DNA from: Oscillospiraceae bacterium
GTDB taxonomy: Bacteria; Bacillota; Clostridia; Oscillospirales; Oscillospiraceae
Assembly (NCBI GenBank): GCA_017448455.1
Contig: JAFSLL010000142.1
Span: forward strand, 1-64,000
Length of the DNA stretch: 64,000 bases
Reading direction: 5' to 3'
The notes under the pieces were generated by a model, which had not been told where the DNA came from, made no database searches, and worked only from the letters and a program-made list of their open reading frames with translations. Position numbers and translations under genes: made by a program. This document shows positions 8,187 to 17,700 of this stretch, one piece after another; the stretch's first letter is position 1, and every line of letters starts with the position of its first letter.

Positions 8187-11100
8187 ATGAAGGTTAAGAC
8201 GACCCGTTTCCATCGTTGGATGGCTCTTTTCCTGTGCATCGTGATGTTTGCTTCTCTGCTTCCCGTCGGCACCGCTTTTGCGGAAGATGCGGAAGCGGAC
8301 ACAGAGGCCATTCCTGTCGAGGAAGCGGCAGCTGTTGAGGAGCAGGAGCTGACAGAAGAGGATTCTTCTGAGGAGCCGGAAGCGTCGGCAGCGCAGGAAA
8401 TTCCGGAAGAACCGGCCGCGGAGGAGTTTGCCGCGCCGGCAGAAGCGGAAGAGCCTGCGGTAACAGAGGAACCTGCTGCCCCTGCGGCACAGGAAGCGCC
8501 TGCTGCCGAGGTGTCCGAAGCAGCAGAGGAGCCCGCCGCGGAGACCGCCGTGCGAGTCAGCTTTGTGCTCTCTCCGGCTGAGGCATCTGTTTCTGTTTTT
8601 GTGAAAGATGAACTGGGCGAGAAGAAGCTTGTTCCTGCGGAAGCGGATGGCAGCTATCTTTTGGTTCCCGGTCAGTATTTTTATGCGGTTTCCTGTGAAG
8701 GTTTTGTCGCGCTGGACGAGGAGACACTGACGGTTGCGGCATCTGAGGAGACGCTGTATGTATCCGTCACCCTGGCTGCAGTGCAGACTGAGGAAGCGGC
8801 ACCCGCGGAAGAGGCGGAGCAGGCGGAAGAGGAAGAAGTTGTCGTCGTTGCTCCGGCGGAGACCGCGAAGGTCAAATCCAAAAAAGCTCTGATGACACCG
8901 GTGCTGAAGTCTGCCGTGAAGTCCGGCAGCAGCGTCAAGATCACCTGGGAACCTGTTCCGGATGCGGAGAAGTACCGTGTATTCCGCATGGGACCGAGTG
9001 ATACCGCATGGAAGGGCCTGGGCAATACCACGGCGGTAAGCTATACCGACAGCAATGTTTCCAACGGTGTGACATATAAGTATACGGTGCGTTGCATCTC
9101 CGCAGACGGGAAGACCTATACCAGCGGATTTGACACGACCGGCCTGACATGCACTTACTGGACTTATGCCACCCCGAAGCTGACCTCTGTCAAAGTGGTG
9201 GAAAAGGGCGTAACGGTTTCCTGGCAGTCTGTCGGCTCCGGTGTGACCTATCGTGTCTATCACTGGGGTCCGAATGACTCTACCTGGGTTGGACTGACAA
9301 ATACCACGGCAACCAGCTACACCGACACGCAGACCGTATCCGGCAAGACCTATAAATACACCGTCCGCGCCATTTCTTCCGATGGGAAGACCTGGCTCAG
9401 CTATTTTAACACGGTCGGTCTGTCCATTACCTATTATTCCAAGGCCCAGATCAGCAGCCTGACCAATCAGCCCGGCGGTGTCATGATCGAATGGGCTGCT
9501 GTGCCAGGAGTCACACAGTATCAGATTGAGCGTAAAATCACCGGGAGCTCCTGGGACAGCACCTCTACCATGGATTTAGGCGTGCAGACCGGAACCTCCT
9601 ATAAAGATACCGATACCACGTCTGCCACGAACTATACCTATCGCATCAAGTCGATTGTAGGCGGAAAGGTTGTCGGGACCTTTGATGAAACCGGTAAATC
9701 GATCACATTCTATGACGCGCCGCAGCTGGAAGATATCGAATCCTCTGCTGACGGGCTGACCATCTACTGGCATCCGGTTACCGGGGTTTCCCTCTATCGG
9801 GTGTTCCGCCTGACGAGTTCCAATACCTGGGCAAAGTTGGCGGACGTAAAAACCACGCAGTATACGGATACAACCGCGGTTGCGGGCAAAGAGTATACCT
9901 ATACGGTTCGCTGCATGAACCCGGCGGGAACGGCCTACATCAGCGGCTTTGACACAACGGGTATCACTTACACCTATACGAATGTTCCGGTGCTGAAGAA
10001 AGCGGAGACGGAACAGTGGGGGATCCGTATATACTGGGAAGAAGTAGAAGGCGCTACCACCTACGGCCTCTACCGCAAGCAGGAAGGGGCGACGGAGTGG
10101 CAGACGATTTCTGAGAGCATCTCCGGAACCGGCATCGCGGGAGCGGAAAAGAATGCCCTGGATTCGACAGTACAGCTCTATACCGGAACCAAGTTCTTCT
10201 ATACGGTAAGATGCCTGGATCCGCAGGTAAGTGCCTATGATGAGGAAGGCGTCAGCGCGACATATTATCCGCGGCCGGACAACCTCAAGGCGGAGTCGGT
10301 TCCCGATGGCATCAATGTTACCTGGAAAACTGTCGATGGCGCTCCGGGTTACCGCGTATTCCGGAAGATCAAAAACGGCAGCTGGCAGCCGGTCGGCGAC
10401 AGCACCACCAATGTCTTTACCGATGACGGGGCCGGACTGACTTCCGGTGTGACCTATTACTACACCGTCTGCGTTCTGGATAAGGACGGGGAAAAGTCGA
10501 GCGACTATAACACAGCGGGTGCGAGTGCTACTTACTACGGGCCTCCCGAGATGGTGAAAGCCGAAGTCACTTCGGACGGCATCATGGTGACCTGGAAGAC
10601 GGTTGCGGACGCGCCGAAGTATCAGCTCTACCGCAAGACCTCCAACAGCAACTGGGTCAAATTGTCAGGCGCGGTGGTAGGAGTAACGGATCCGTCAAAT
10701 CCGGAATCGGAGCTGAGTTATGAGGACAAGACCTGCGTATCCGGAACTACCTACAGTTATGCCGCGGTCTGCCTGAATACCGCGCTCAAGGAAATCAGCG
10801 ATCATGATCCGGTCGGCGTTACCGCTACCTATATCGGCTATGACGGAAGCACTGTTCTTTCCATCAAGGAAGCGGTAAACAAAACCGCGGGCATTCAGGT
10901 CAGCTGGAATGTTGTGGATGAGGCTGTAAAGTACAGACTCTACCGTCGTGAGCTGAATACGGCCTGGGTGAAGATTACCGATACCACGGCGACGAGCTAC
11001 GTGGATACGACTGCTGTCAACGGCGCAACCTATCAGTATACTGTCTGCGTCCTGAACGCGCAGGGGCAGGAGATCAGCAACCTGGATGAGAACGCGAAGG

Positions 11101-12530
11101 AGATCACGCGTCGGGCAACCCCGGTGCTGGTCAGCGCGGTAACGAATAACGTGGTTCCCGACTCCAGCAAGGGAACCGTAACCGTCACCTGGAAGCCGGT
11201 TGACTTTGTAACGAAGTACAATGTCTATTACAAGATCGGCAGCGGCAGCTGGACACTGTGCAGCGGCATGCCTCTTGATATCTCGGCTAACCCGAGTCTT
11301 GTTGACACTGCCACCAATACCATTCACTATGTCAACACCCCGGGCAAGTCGAATCTGACGATCAAGTTCACCGTTCGCTGCGCGGAAAGTGCCACAGACA
11401 TCAGCGACGTGAACAACGACGGAGTTACGGTTCAGTTCCTCCAGACGCCCGAACTGCTGAGCGCAGTCCGCACAGGAAGCGGCATCAAGGTTTCCTGGCG
11501 GAGCGTCGACGGCGCGGAAGGCTATAAAGTATACCGGAAGCTGGATGGAAGCACGACCTGGTCGCTCGTCAAGACGGTCAGCGGGTACACCAATCTGACC
11601 TGGACAGATACCAGCGCGCTCTCCGGGTCCAAGTACACCTATACGGTGCGTGCCTATAAGAACAGCGGCAGTGTACTCAGCGGATTCCATGATTCCGGAA
11701 TCTCAGCGGAAGCCCTGGCAAAACCCAGCATTACTTCTGTCACGGCAAACACGACAGGCATTCAAGTAACCTGGAATGCGGTCGCGAACGCAAAGACCTA
11801 TAACCTGTATTACCGCAACAGCACAGCGGAAACATGGAAGACCGTGAAGACCGGCATCACCGGAACCAGCTATACGCACACAGGCCTTTCAACAAATAAG
11901 ACTTACTATTACTGCGTCGAAGCCGTTGGTGCCAGCGCTTCCATCGTCAGCGCGAAGTCCGACGCCAAATCTCTGAAGTATGTTGCAACGCCCGTCCTGA
12001 GCGCGCCGACCGTCACTTCCGAACAGGTTACCATTAAGTGGGGCGCGGTGACCGGTGCGGTGAAGTACCGTGTATTCCGCAAAACGGGAACCGGCGGCTG
12101 GGCCAAACTTGCGGATACAACGGAGACCAGCTACACTGACAAGAGTGTCGCTATGGGTACGTCCTATACCTACACAGTGCGCTGCATTACCAGCAACGGC
12201 TCGGCCTTTACCAGCAGCTTTGACACAACGGGCAAGACCGCGAACGTGCCTTGGAAGTGCGCCACTCCGGTTCTGCAGACCCCGACGGTTGCGGTTGGCT
12301 CTGTCACAGTGAAGTGGAACGCGGTTTCCGGTGCGGAGAAGTATCGCGTCTACCGCAAGACCGGAACAGAGACCTGGAAGAAGATTGGCGAGACAACCGG
12401 AACCAGCTTCAAGGATACGAAGGCTGAAGCCGGTGTGCCGTACACCTACACAGTGCGCTGTATCACCAGTGACGGTGCGAAGTACACCAGCTACTTCGAT
12501 ACAACCGGTAAAACCGTAACGGCAAGCTGA
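8187..12530 (+). CDS. Large secreted protein with 13 fibronectin-III-like repeats
   Basis: A 1447-aa exported protein. The ATG at 8187 has AAGGAG 10 nt upstream and gives a clean signal peptide (KTTRFHRWMALFLC..., cleavage near AFAE). Residues about 30-130 are a low-complexity Glu/Ala/Pro-rich linker; a small beta domain follows at about 125-205. From about residue 235 to the end I count 13 repeats of 85-95 residues. Most start like TPVLxSA, continue with ITWxxVxxAxKYRVFRK and end near YTYTVRC, as in bacterial Fn3 domains. The last two repeats are the most alike. No SLH, LPXTG or enzyme domain is visible, so anchoring is unknown. Such proteins act as surface spacers or adhesins. It is a single-gene unit with its own promoter and terminator. 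Confidence 0.85.
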   Translation: MKVKTTRFHRWMALFLCIVMFASLLPVGTAFAEDAEADTEAIPVEEAAAVEEQELTEEDSSEEPEASAAQEIPEEPAAEEFAAPAEAEEPAVTEEPAAPAAQEAPAAEVSEAAEEPAAETAVRVSFVLSPAEASVSVFVKDELGEKKLVPAEADGSYLLVPGQYFYAVSCEGFVALDEETLTVAASEETLYVSVTLAAVQTEEAAPAEEAEQAEEEEVVVVAPAETAKVKSKKALMTPVLKSAVKSGSSVKITWEPVPDAEKYRVFRMGPSDTAWKGLGNTTAVSYTDSNVSNGVTYKYTVRCISADGKTYTSGFDTTGLTCTYWTYATPKLTSVKVVEKGVTVSWQSVGSGVTYRVYHWGPNDSTWVGLTNTTATSYTDTQTVSGKTYKYTVRAISSDGKTWLSYFNTVGLSITYYSKAQISSLTNQPGGVMIEWAAVPGVTQYQIERKITGSSWDSTSTMDLGVQTGTSYKDTDTTSATNYTYRIKSIVGGKVVGTFDETGKSITFYDAPQLEDIESSADGLTIYWHPVTGVSLYRVFRLTSSNTWAKLADVKTTQYTDTTAVAGKEYTYTVRCMNPAGTAYISGFDTTGITYTYTNVPVLKKAETEQWGIRIYWEEVEGATTYGLYRKQEGATEWQTISESISGTGIAGAEKNALDSTVQLYTGTKFFYTVRCLDPQVSAYDEEGVSATYYPRPDNLKAESVPDGINVTWKTVDGAPGYRVFRKIKNGSWQPVGDSTTNVFTDDGAGLTSGVTYYYTVCVLDKDGEKSSDYNTAGASATYYGPPEMVKAEVTSDGIMVTWKTVADAPKYQLYRKTSNSNWVKLSGAVVGVTDPSNPESELSYEDKTCVSGTTYSYAAVCLNTALKEISDHDPVGVTATYIGYDGSTVLSIKEAVNKTAGIQVSWNVVDEAVKYRLYRRELNTAWVKITDTTATSYVDTTAVNGATYQYTVCVLNAQGQEISNLDENAKEITRRATPVLVSAVTNNVVPDSSKGTVTVTWKPVDFVTKYNVYYKIGSGSWTLCSGMPLDISANPSLVDTATNTIHYVNTPGKSNLTIKFTVRCAESATDISDVNNDGVTVQFLQTPELLSAVRTGSGIKVSWRSVDGAEGYKVYRKLDGSTTWSLVKTVSGYTNLTWTDTSALSGSKYTYTVRAYKNSGSVLSGFHDSGISAEALAKPSITSVTANTTGIQVTWNAVANAKTYNLYYRNSTAETWKTVKTGITGTSYTHTGLSTNKTYYYCVEAVGASASIVSAKSDAKSLKYVATPVLSAPTVTSEQVTIKWGAVTGAVKYRVFRKTGTGGWAKLADTTETSYTDKSVAMGTSYTYTVRCITSNGSAFTSSFDTTGKTANVPWKCATPVLQTPTVAVGSVTVKWNAVSGAEKYRVYRKTGTETWKKIGETTGTSFKDTKAEAGVPYTYTVRCITSDGAKYTSYFDTTGKTVTAS

Positions 12531-12552
12531 TTCTGAAAGCAAAGAATCAAAA

Positions 12553-12609
12553 CCATAATGAGAAACACGGCAGGGCCCGAATCAGGCTCTGCCGTGTTTT
12601 TCATTATGG
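12553..12609. terminator. Bidirectional terminator containing the stop of the opposing gene
   Basis: The arms CCATAATGAGAAACACGGCAG and CTGCCGTGTTTTTCATTATGG (12553-12573 and 12589-12609) form a long, nearly perfect stem with T-runs for the rightward direction. The stop codon of the leftward gene (12582-12584) lies in the loop, so the right arm is also the last eight or so codons of that gene. Confidence 0.85.
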
Positions 12610-15248
12610 ATAGAAATCAGCTTGTTGTAAATGCGTTCCCGCTGGTTCCGGTCTTTGTAGAAAAAGAAGCCTTCCATCTTCTTTCGATATCTTTCGTCCA
12701 TCCGGCATTCTCTCGAAAGGAGCTGTTTCAGCTCCCGCAGAAGGTCATCTGCCGTTTCCGTAAAGGGACCGAAGCCGTCCTCCAGGGGATAATCCACTTC
12801 CCGATAATCGTTCATGCCGGCGCGGAACATCTCGTAGTCCGGAAAAAAGTACAGGATCGGCGTTTGCAGATAGACAAAATCGAAGGTAAAAGAGGAATTG
12901 TCGGAGATGAACAGGCTGTACCGGGCGTTGTCCACGGTTGACGCGGTATTGACACGGGGATTTTTGAGCCGATAAAGATGCTCATATCGCTTGAAGATGG
13001 GATGAAGTTTCAGGTCCAGCACATAATCGTATGTTTCCAGAAGTTCCGCCAGCTCCGGCGAGTTCAGGAACCTCTCCGTTTCCCGGAAGAAATCGGAGCG
13101 GAGGAATCGGTCGTCTGTGGTGACCCACTGACTGTCCTCTCTCCCGACCAGATACTTCCGCCAGCTCGGCGCGTACAGGATTCTGCGTTCCGGCTGAGCA
13201 GGCTCAATAAAATCATAGCGCGGCATCCCGCTTTTAATCAGATGTTCCTCGGTAAAGCAGTAATGATGGGTCAGATTCTCCTCTTCAAACACGGTGGAAA
13301 TCACTTCATAGTCCAGACACAGACGGTCTCTGGAGTATTTCCACGGCATGTGCGCATGCAGGACGCCGTGCTGCAGATAGACCAGGTCATACTCACGGCG
13401 CAGATCCGCGAAGCCGACGAGCTCCCTTTTCCGGAAGGGCGAGTAATTCTCCGGTTCCACATAGGCGGTGATGATCATCTCCGCGCACAGATAGAGAAGC
13501 TTATGCTCCCGGCTGCCGAACTGAAGCAGATAAGGCTGCTGCTCCGGCGGGTACAGACTGCGACGCCGCTCAAAATCATCTTCGTTGATCACATAGAAGC
13601 GGCGGATCCCGTCCTTTCGGGAGAAATCATATTCGAACTGGTAATAACCGTTGTCCTTCTCTACCCCTTTGCAGTCGTAGTAGAGCCAGCAGCTTCGCGT
13701 GAACGGAAGCAGGGGCATATAATACTGCCGCTCTTTCCAGATCTGCCGATCCCATCGGGCGCTCCAGACATGCCTCCGCATCAGATCCTTCGGGGTGCGT
13801 CTGCGGGTACGGAAGACCGTATCCTGGAAGCAAAGATATCGGCTGCCGCTTATGGATTCGTAAAACGTCTCGGTAGTGCGGTGCATACCGGTCTGCCAGC
13901 AGGCTTTGAAAAGCAGAGGGATCCGGAAGACGCCGGTCACCGCGTAAAGCCGGAAGGTGGTCACTTCGTTGAGATCAACGGTAAAGTCTGTCAGCCAGCA
14001 GGGGTTTGTAACCAGCTTCGCGTCGTGATATTTCCACGAGGATTCTGAAAGCGGAAGCTCAGCCTGAAGTTCCTCTTTGCCGTTCGGAACGAGGAACAGC
14101 TTCGGCTGTGGCATGTAGTTGAAAAAGGGAGACTGCAGGGTAGCGGTTATGGTCAGCTTGTCGGACACGAGTTTCGCCCGGTGAATCAGAAACTCAGCCG
14201 TTTTGTGGGAATACAGGACACTGTGGGCCTCGTTATTTTCGACAATGTGGAAAACACCGTCTTTAGCCTCCATATGAACCGTCTTTCGCTGCTTCAGACG
14301 GATAAAATACTGCTTCTGATAGGCCGACATGCTGGGGTGACCGAGAATAACGGAATCTTCAACCTGATTCAGCAGACGGAGCAGTCGGTTTTTTGCGACC
14401 GCGAGCGCCTCTTCGGAATAGTGATAGGGGAGCAGAATATCCGACTTTGTTTTCCAGCGGATATCATTCAGATACAGTGCCTGAATATAGCCGGGGACCT
14501 CGCCCTCCGGATATTGGGCAAACAGCTCTTCCCACATTTTCATGGTCGGTTCAAACAGATAATAGGCATAGGAGGTGCTGTGAATGGTGCTGTCGGACTG
14601 CTGCAGATAGAGATACGCGGCCTCAGCGCAGTATCCGATTTTCATCTTTCGCCGGAGAACTTCGGTACAGTACTTCTGGTCCTCATGATACCTCAGCCCG
14701 GTATCAAAAAGAATATTGTCCGCCCCGAGATTCTTCACGCAGATATTGACGGTCGTCTGTGTTATATAAAAGTTTTGCGGTTTCGTGAGATCATATACGC
14801 CGGTCTCTTTCAGAATCTTATAGCGGAAGTGGAAAGACTTCCCTTTCTCATCGCCCTCCCTGCGCAGGATAGGGATGTCGACCAGATCGATCTCTTCGTA
14901 ATGCCGGTCAAAAAAGTCCGCGGTATTCTTTGCCGTCTCCGGAGAGAGCATATCGTCCGCGTCCAGGAACAGCATGTATTTTCCCGCCGCCTGCCGGATC
15001 CCCGCGTTGCGCGCGGACGCGGCGCCGCCATTTTCCTGCCGGACGATTTTGAAGAATGCGAACCGATCTGCGTATTCCTGCATAATCGCAATGCTGCTGT
15101 CCTGAGAACCGTCATCGACGAGGAGAACTTCCATTTCCTCTTTTGGGATGGTCTGCTGACAGAGCGAGTTCAGGCATCCGCGGAGATGCTTTTCCATATT
15201 GTAGACAGGAACGATGACCGATACGCGGATCGGAGATGTCACTTCCAT
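12582..15248 (-). CDS. GT2 glycosyltransferase fused to CDP-glycerol glycerophosphotransferase
   Basis: An 888-aa two-domain enzyme. Residues about 8-220 are a GT-A fold family 2 glycosyltransferase (VSVIVPVYN, VDDGS and the metal-binding DADD at 96-99). About residues 520-885 are a TagF-type domain with LQHGVLHAHMPW, LKLHPIFKRY and SDNSSFTFDF motifs. A region of about 250 residues between them is unassigned. The start codon gives the GT2 motif its usual position, with GGGAAGGG upstream; a longer N-terminus is unlikely. Such fusions add a sugar and a polyol phosphate alternately or build capsule or teichoic polymers in the cytoplasm. It is the last gene of the leftward operon, 81 nt after wecB. 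Confidence 0.85.
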   Translation of the reverse strand: MEVTSPIRVSVIVPVYNMEKHLRGCLNSLCQQTIPKEEMEVLLVDDGSQDSSIAIMQEYADRFAFFKIVRQENGGAASARNAGIRQAAGKYMLFLDADDMLSPETAKNTADFFDRHYEEIDLVDIPILRREGDEKGKSFHFRYKILKETGVYDLTKPQNFYITQTTVNICVKNLGADNILFDTGLRYHEDQKYCTEVLRRKMKIGYCAEAAYLYLQQSDSTIHSTSYAYYLFEPTMKMWEELFAQYPEGEVPGYIQALYLNDIRWKTKSDILLPYHYSEEALAVAKNRLLRLLNQVEDSVILGHPSMSAYQKQYFIRLKQRKTVHMEAKDGVFHIVENNEAHSVLYSHKTAEFLIHRAKLVSDKLTITATLQSPFFNYMPQPKLFLVPNGKEELQAELPLSESSWKYHDAKLVTNPCWLTDFTVDLNEVTTFRLYAVTGVFRIPLLFKACWQTGMHRTTETFYESISGSRYLCFQDTVFRTRRRTPKDLMRRHVWSARWDRQIWKERQYYMPLLPFTRSCWLYYDCKGVEKDNGYYQFEYDFSRKDGIRRFYVINEDDFERRRSLYPPEQQPYLLQFGSREHKLLYLCAEMIITAYVEPENYSPFRKRELVGFADLRREYDLVYLQHGVLHAHMPWKYSRDRLCLDYEVISTVFEEENLTHHYCFTEEHLIKSGMPRYDFIEPAQPERRILYAPSWRKYLVGREDSQWVTTDDRFLRSDFFRETERFLNSPELAELLETYDYVLDLKLHPIFKRYEHLYRLKNPRVNTASTVDNARYSLFISDNSSFTFDFVYLQTPILYFFPDYEMFRAGMNDYREVDYPLEDGFGPFTETADDLLRELKQLLSRECRMDERYRKKMEGFFFYKDRNQRERIYNKLISIHNEKHGRA

Positions 15249-15329
15249 GGGGATAAACCCTTCCCTTGCTGTGAATTGTTTGATTAGCCGCAGGCCGGGC
15301 GAATCCGCGGAGCTGCGGAGAGGCACGTG

Positions 15330-16445
15330 TTATTTCCGGAGCCGGGGGAATGCTGCTTTTTCGATGGCATCGACAATGCGCTCGCTTGCGTGGCCGTCGC
15401 CGTAAGGATTGACGGCCTGGCTCATCCGGGCATATTCGGTGGGATCGGTTAACAGCCGGACCGTTTCCCGATAGATCACGTCTTCGTCCGTGCCGACCAG
15501 TTTCAGCGTGCCGGCGTCTATGCCTTCCGGCCGCTCGGTGGTATCGCGAAGGACAAGCACAGGCTTCCCGAGAGACGGGGCCTCTTCCTGGATTCCGCCG
15601 CTGTCTGTCAGAATGAGACAGGACTGCTGAATAAAATTGTGGAAATCCACCACATCCAGCGGTTCAATCAGCCGGACCCGGTCGCAGCCGGCGAGTTCTT
15701 CTCCGGCAGTCTCCCGTACCAGCGGATTGAGATGAATCGGATACAGGACAACGATATCCGGATACTCTTCAACAATCTTCCGAACGGCGCGGAAGATCCG
15801 CCGCATCGGCGCTCCGAGGTTCTCCCGCCGGTGCGCGGTCAGCAGAATCAGGCGCCGGTTCTCATCGAGAATCTCCAGTTCCGGATGCCGGTAAGAGGGG
15901 ATTACAGTGGTTGCCAGCGCGTCAATGGCCGTATTTCCTGTCACATGGATTTCTCCGGGCACGTTCTCTTTCCGGAGATTGTCTCTGCTCAGAGCTGTCG
16001 GCGCGAACAGCAGGTCGGCCAGCCGATCAATCAGCTGCCGGTTGATTTCCTCCGGGTAGGGGCTGTATTTGTTGTTGGTCCGCAGCCCGGCTTCCACATG
16101 GCCGACCGGAATCTGCTGGTAAAAGGCGGCGAGAGCTCCTGCGAAGGCTGTGGTGGTGTCTCCGTGAACTAAAATCAGATCCGGGCAGACCTGCCGAATG
16201 ACAGTCTCCAGACCGATCAGCGCGGCAGTGGTAATATCGGACAGGGTCTGACCGGGTTTCATAATATTCAGATCATAATCCGGCGTGATCGCGAAAGCTT
16301 CCAGCACCTGGTCCAGCATCTGCCGGTGCTGCGCGGTGACGCAGACCAGCGAGCGGATATTCGGCCGGCGTTCCAGTTCTTTCACGACCGGTGCCATTTT
16401 GATCGCCTCCGGCCGCGTGCCGAAGATACTCAGTACGGTTTTCAT
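15330..16445 (-). CDS. wecB: UDP-N-acetylglucosamine 2-epimerase (non-hydrolysing)
   Basis: A 371-aa cytoplasmic enzyme that interconverts UDP-GlcNAc and UDP-ManNAc. It starts with FGTRPEAIKMAPV, followed by VTAQHRQMLDQVL, HVEAGLRT, LLTAHRRENLG and the C-terminal LTDSGGIQEEAPSLGKPVLVLRDTTERPE in pieces that match the WecB/MnaA family. The length is normal. Its ATG is one nucleotide from the stop of the preceding wecC gene (TGATATG), so the two are translationally coupled. With WecC it supplies UDP-ManNAc and UDP-ManNAcA, sugars found in the secondary wall polymers to which SLH domains bind. Confidence 0.95.
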   Translation of the reverse strand: MKTVLSIFGTRPEAIKMAPVVKELERRPNIRSLVCVTAQHRQMLDQVLEAFAITPDYDLNIMKPGQTLSDITTAALIGLETVIRQVCPDLILVHGDTTTAFAGALAAFYQQIPVGHVEAGLRTNNKYSPYPEEINRQLIDRLADLLFAPTALSRDNLRKENVPGEIHVTGNTAIDALATTVIPSYRHPELEILDENRRLILLTAHRRENLGAPMRRIFRAVRKIVEEYPDIVVLYPIHLNPLVRETAGEELAGCDRVRLIEPLDVVDFHNFIQQSCLILTDSGGIQEEAPSLGKPVLVLRDTTERPEGIDAGTLKLVGTDEDVIYRETVRLLTDPTEYARMSQAVNPYGDGHASERIVDAIEKAAFPRLRK

Positions 16446-16446
16446 A

Positions 16447-17670
16447 TCATAGCCGGTAAAGTCTGGGAAGCTGCCCCAGCACATGGTGGCAGTCCAGTAC
16501 AACCTTGTCCTTCAGGAGTGCGGTTCTCTCCAGAATCTCACGGTGCTTGACCATGACAACGACAAAATCCACTTCTGCCAGAAAGGCCTCCAGACTGTGG
16601 AACTGGTTCTCAACGATGTCCCTTTCGATATAGGGATCGTAGGCCTTCAGCGGCGTGCCCAGATGGAGTTTCTGGCTCCGGAGAAGCTGCAGCGCCGGAG
16701 AATCGCGGTAGTCATCGACGTTTTCCTTGAAGCTCAGGCCGTACAGCCCGACTCTGGAAACATCACGGATTCCCTCTTTCTCCATGATCTCTCCGATCCG
16801 CTTCAGTACAAACGCAGGCATGGAGGCATTGACATTCAGCGCTTCATGAATCAGGGGCGTCAGACCCGGATAATCCCCGACCAGAAACCAGGGGTCAACC
16901 GGAATGCAGTGGCCGCCGACGCCGGGACCGGGCCGCAGAATGTTGACCCGGGGATGCATATTGCAGATCCGGATGATCTCGTCCACGTTCATCCCGTCGT
17001 GGTGGCAGATTTTCGCCAGTTCGTTGGCAAAGGCGATATTGACGCAGCGGTAGGTGTTTTCAATGACTTTGGTCATTTCCGCCGTTTTGATATCCGTGAC
17101 AACGATCTCTCCCTGACAGAAGGAGGCGTACATCGCCTTGATTCGCTCTCCGATCTCCGGATCGTCCGAGCCGATGGTACGGTTGTTGTGAACCAGCTCG
17201 TAAATCATGTTGCCGGGGATAATCCGCTCCGGCGCGTGTACGAGATGGATGTCCCGGCCGATAACGAGGCCGTGGTCCTCAATAAACGGACGGACATAGC
17301 GGTCAACGGAGCCGGGGGAAACGGTGGATTCGATGACGATCACGGCGCCCTTCGGCGCGATCCGCAGCACATCCCCTACAGCGGCGTTTACGAAGGACAT
17401 GTCCACCTTTTTGGTGAATTCATCGTAAGGGGTCTGCACCGACACAATATAGGTGTCGGCAACGGCAAGCTCTGTGGAGAATACAATCCCGCCTTCTGCC
17501 GCGGCACGGAACAGTTCGTCCATCCCCTTCTCACGAAAGGTAGTCTGTCCGGCTCTCAGACGCTCCACTTTTTCAATATGATGGTTGGTTCCGATTACCT
17601 TGATGCCGTGCGAGGCCAGCATCAGCGCGGTTGGGAGGCCGATATATCCCAGACCGATCACATTAACCAT
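16447..17670 (-). CDS. wecC: UDP-N-acetyl-D-mannosamine dehydrogenase
   Basis: A 407-aa member of the UDP-sugar 6-dehydrogenase family that oxidises UDP-ManNAc to UDP-ManNAcA with two NAD+. It has the N-terminal Rossmann motif GLGYIGLPTA, ESTVSPGSV, the HAPERIIPGN block, and the central domain KVIENTYRCVNIAFANELA. The active-site loop GPGVGGHCIPVDPWF carries the catalytic Cys. AAAGGAG lies 8 nt before the ATG. Downstream wecB is coupled to it. The pairing with wecB makes ManNAc the most likely substrate rather than UDP-glucose. Confidence 0.93.
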   Translation of the reverse strand: MVNVIGLGYIGLPTALMLASHGIKVIGTNHHIEKVERLRAGQTTFREKGMDELFRAAAEGGIVFSTELAVADTYIVSVQTPYDEFTKKVDMSFVNAAVGDVLRIAPKGAVIVIESTVSPGSVDRYVRPFIEDHGLVIGRDIHLVHAPERIIPGNMIYELVHNNRTIGSDDPEIGERIKAMYASFCQGEIVVTDIKTAEMTKVIENTYRCVNIAFANELAKICHHDGMNVDEIIRICNMHPRVNILRPGPGVGGHCIPVDPWFLVGDYPGLTPLIHEALNVNASMPAFVLKRIGEIMEKEGIRDVSRVGLYGLSFKENVDDYRDSPALQLLRSQKLHLGTPLKAYDPYIERDIVENQFHSLEAFLAEVDFVVVMVKHREILERTALLKDKVVLDCHHVLGQLPRLYRL

Positions 17671-17700
17671 ACTGCTGCTCCTTTTGACGCGAATACTGAT

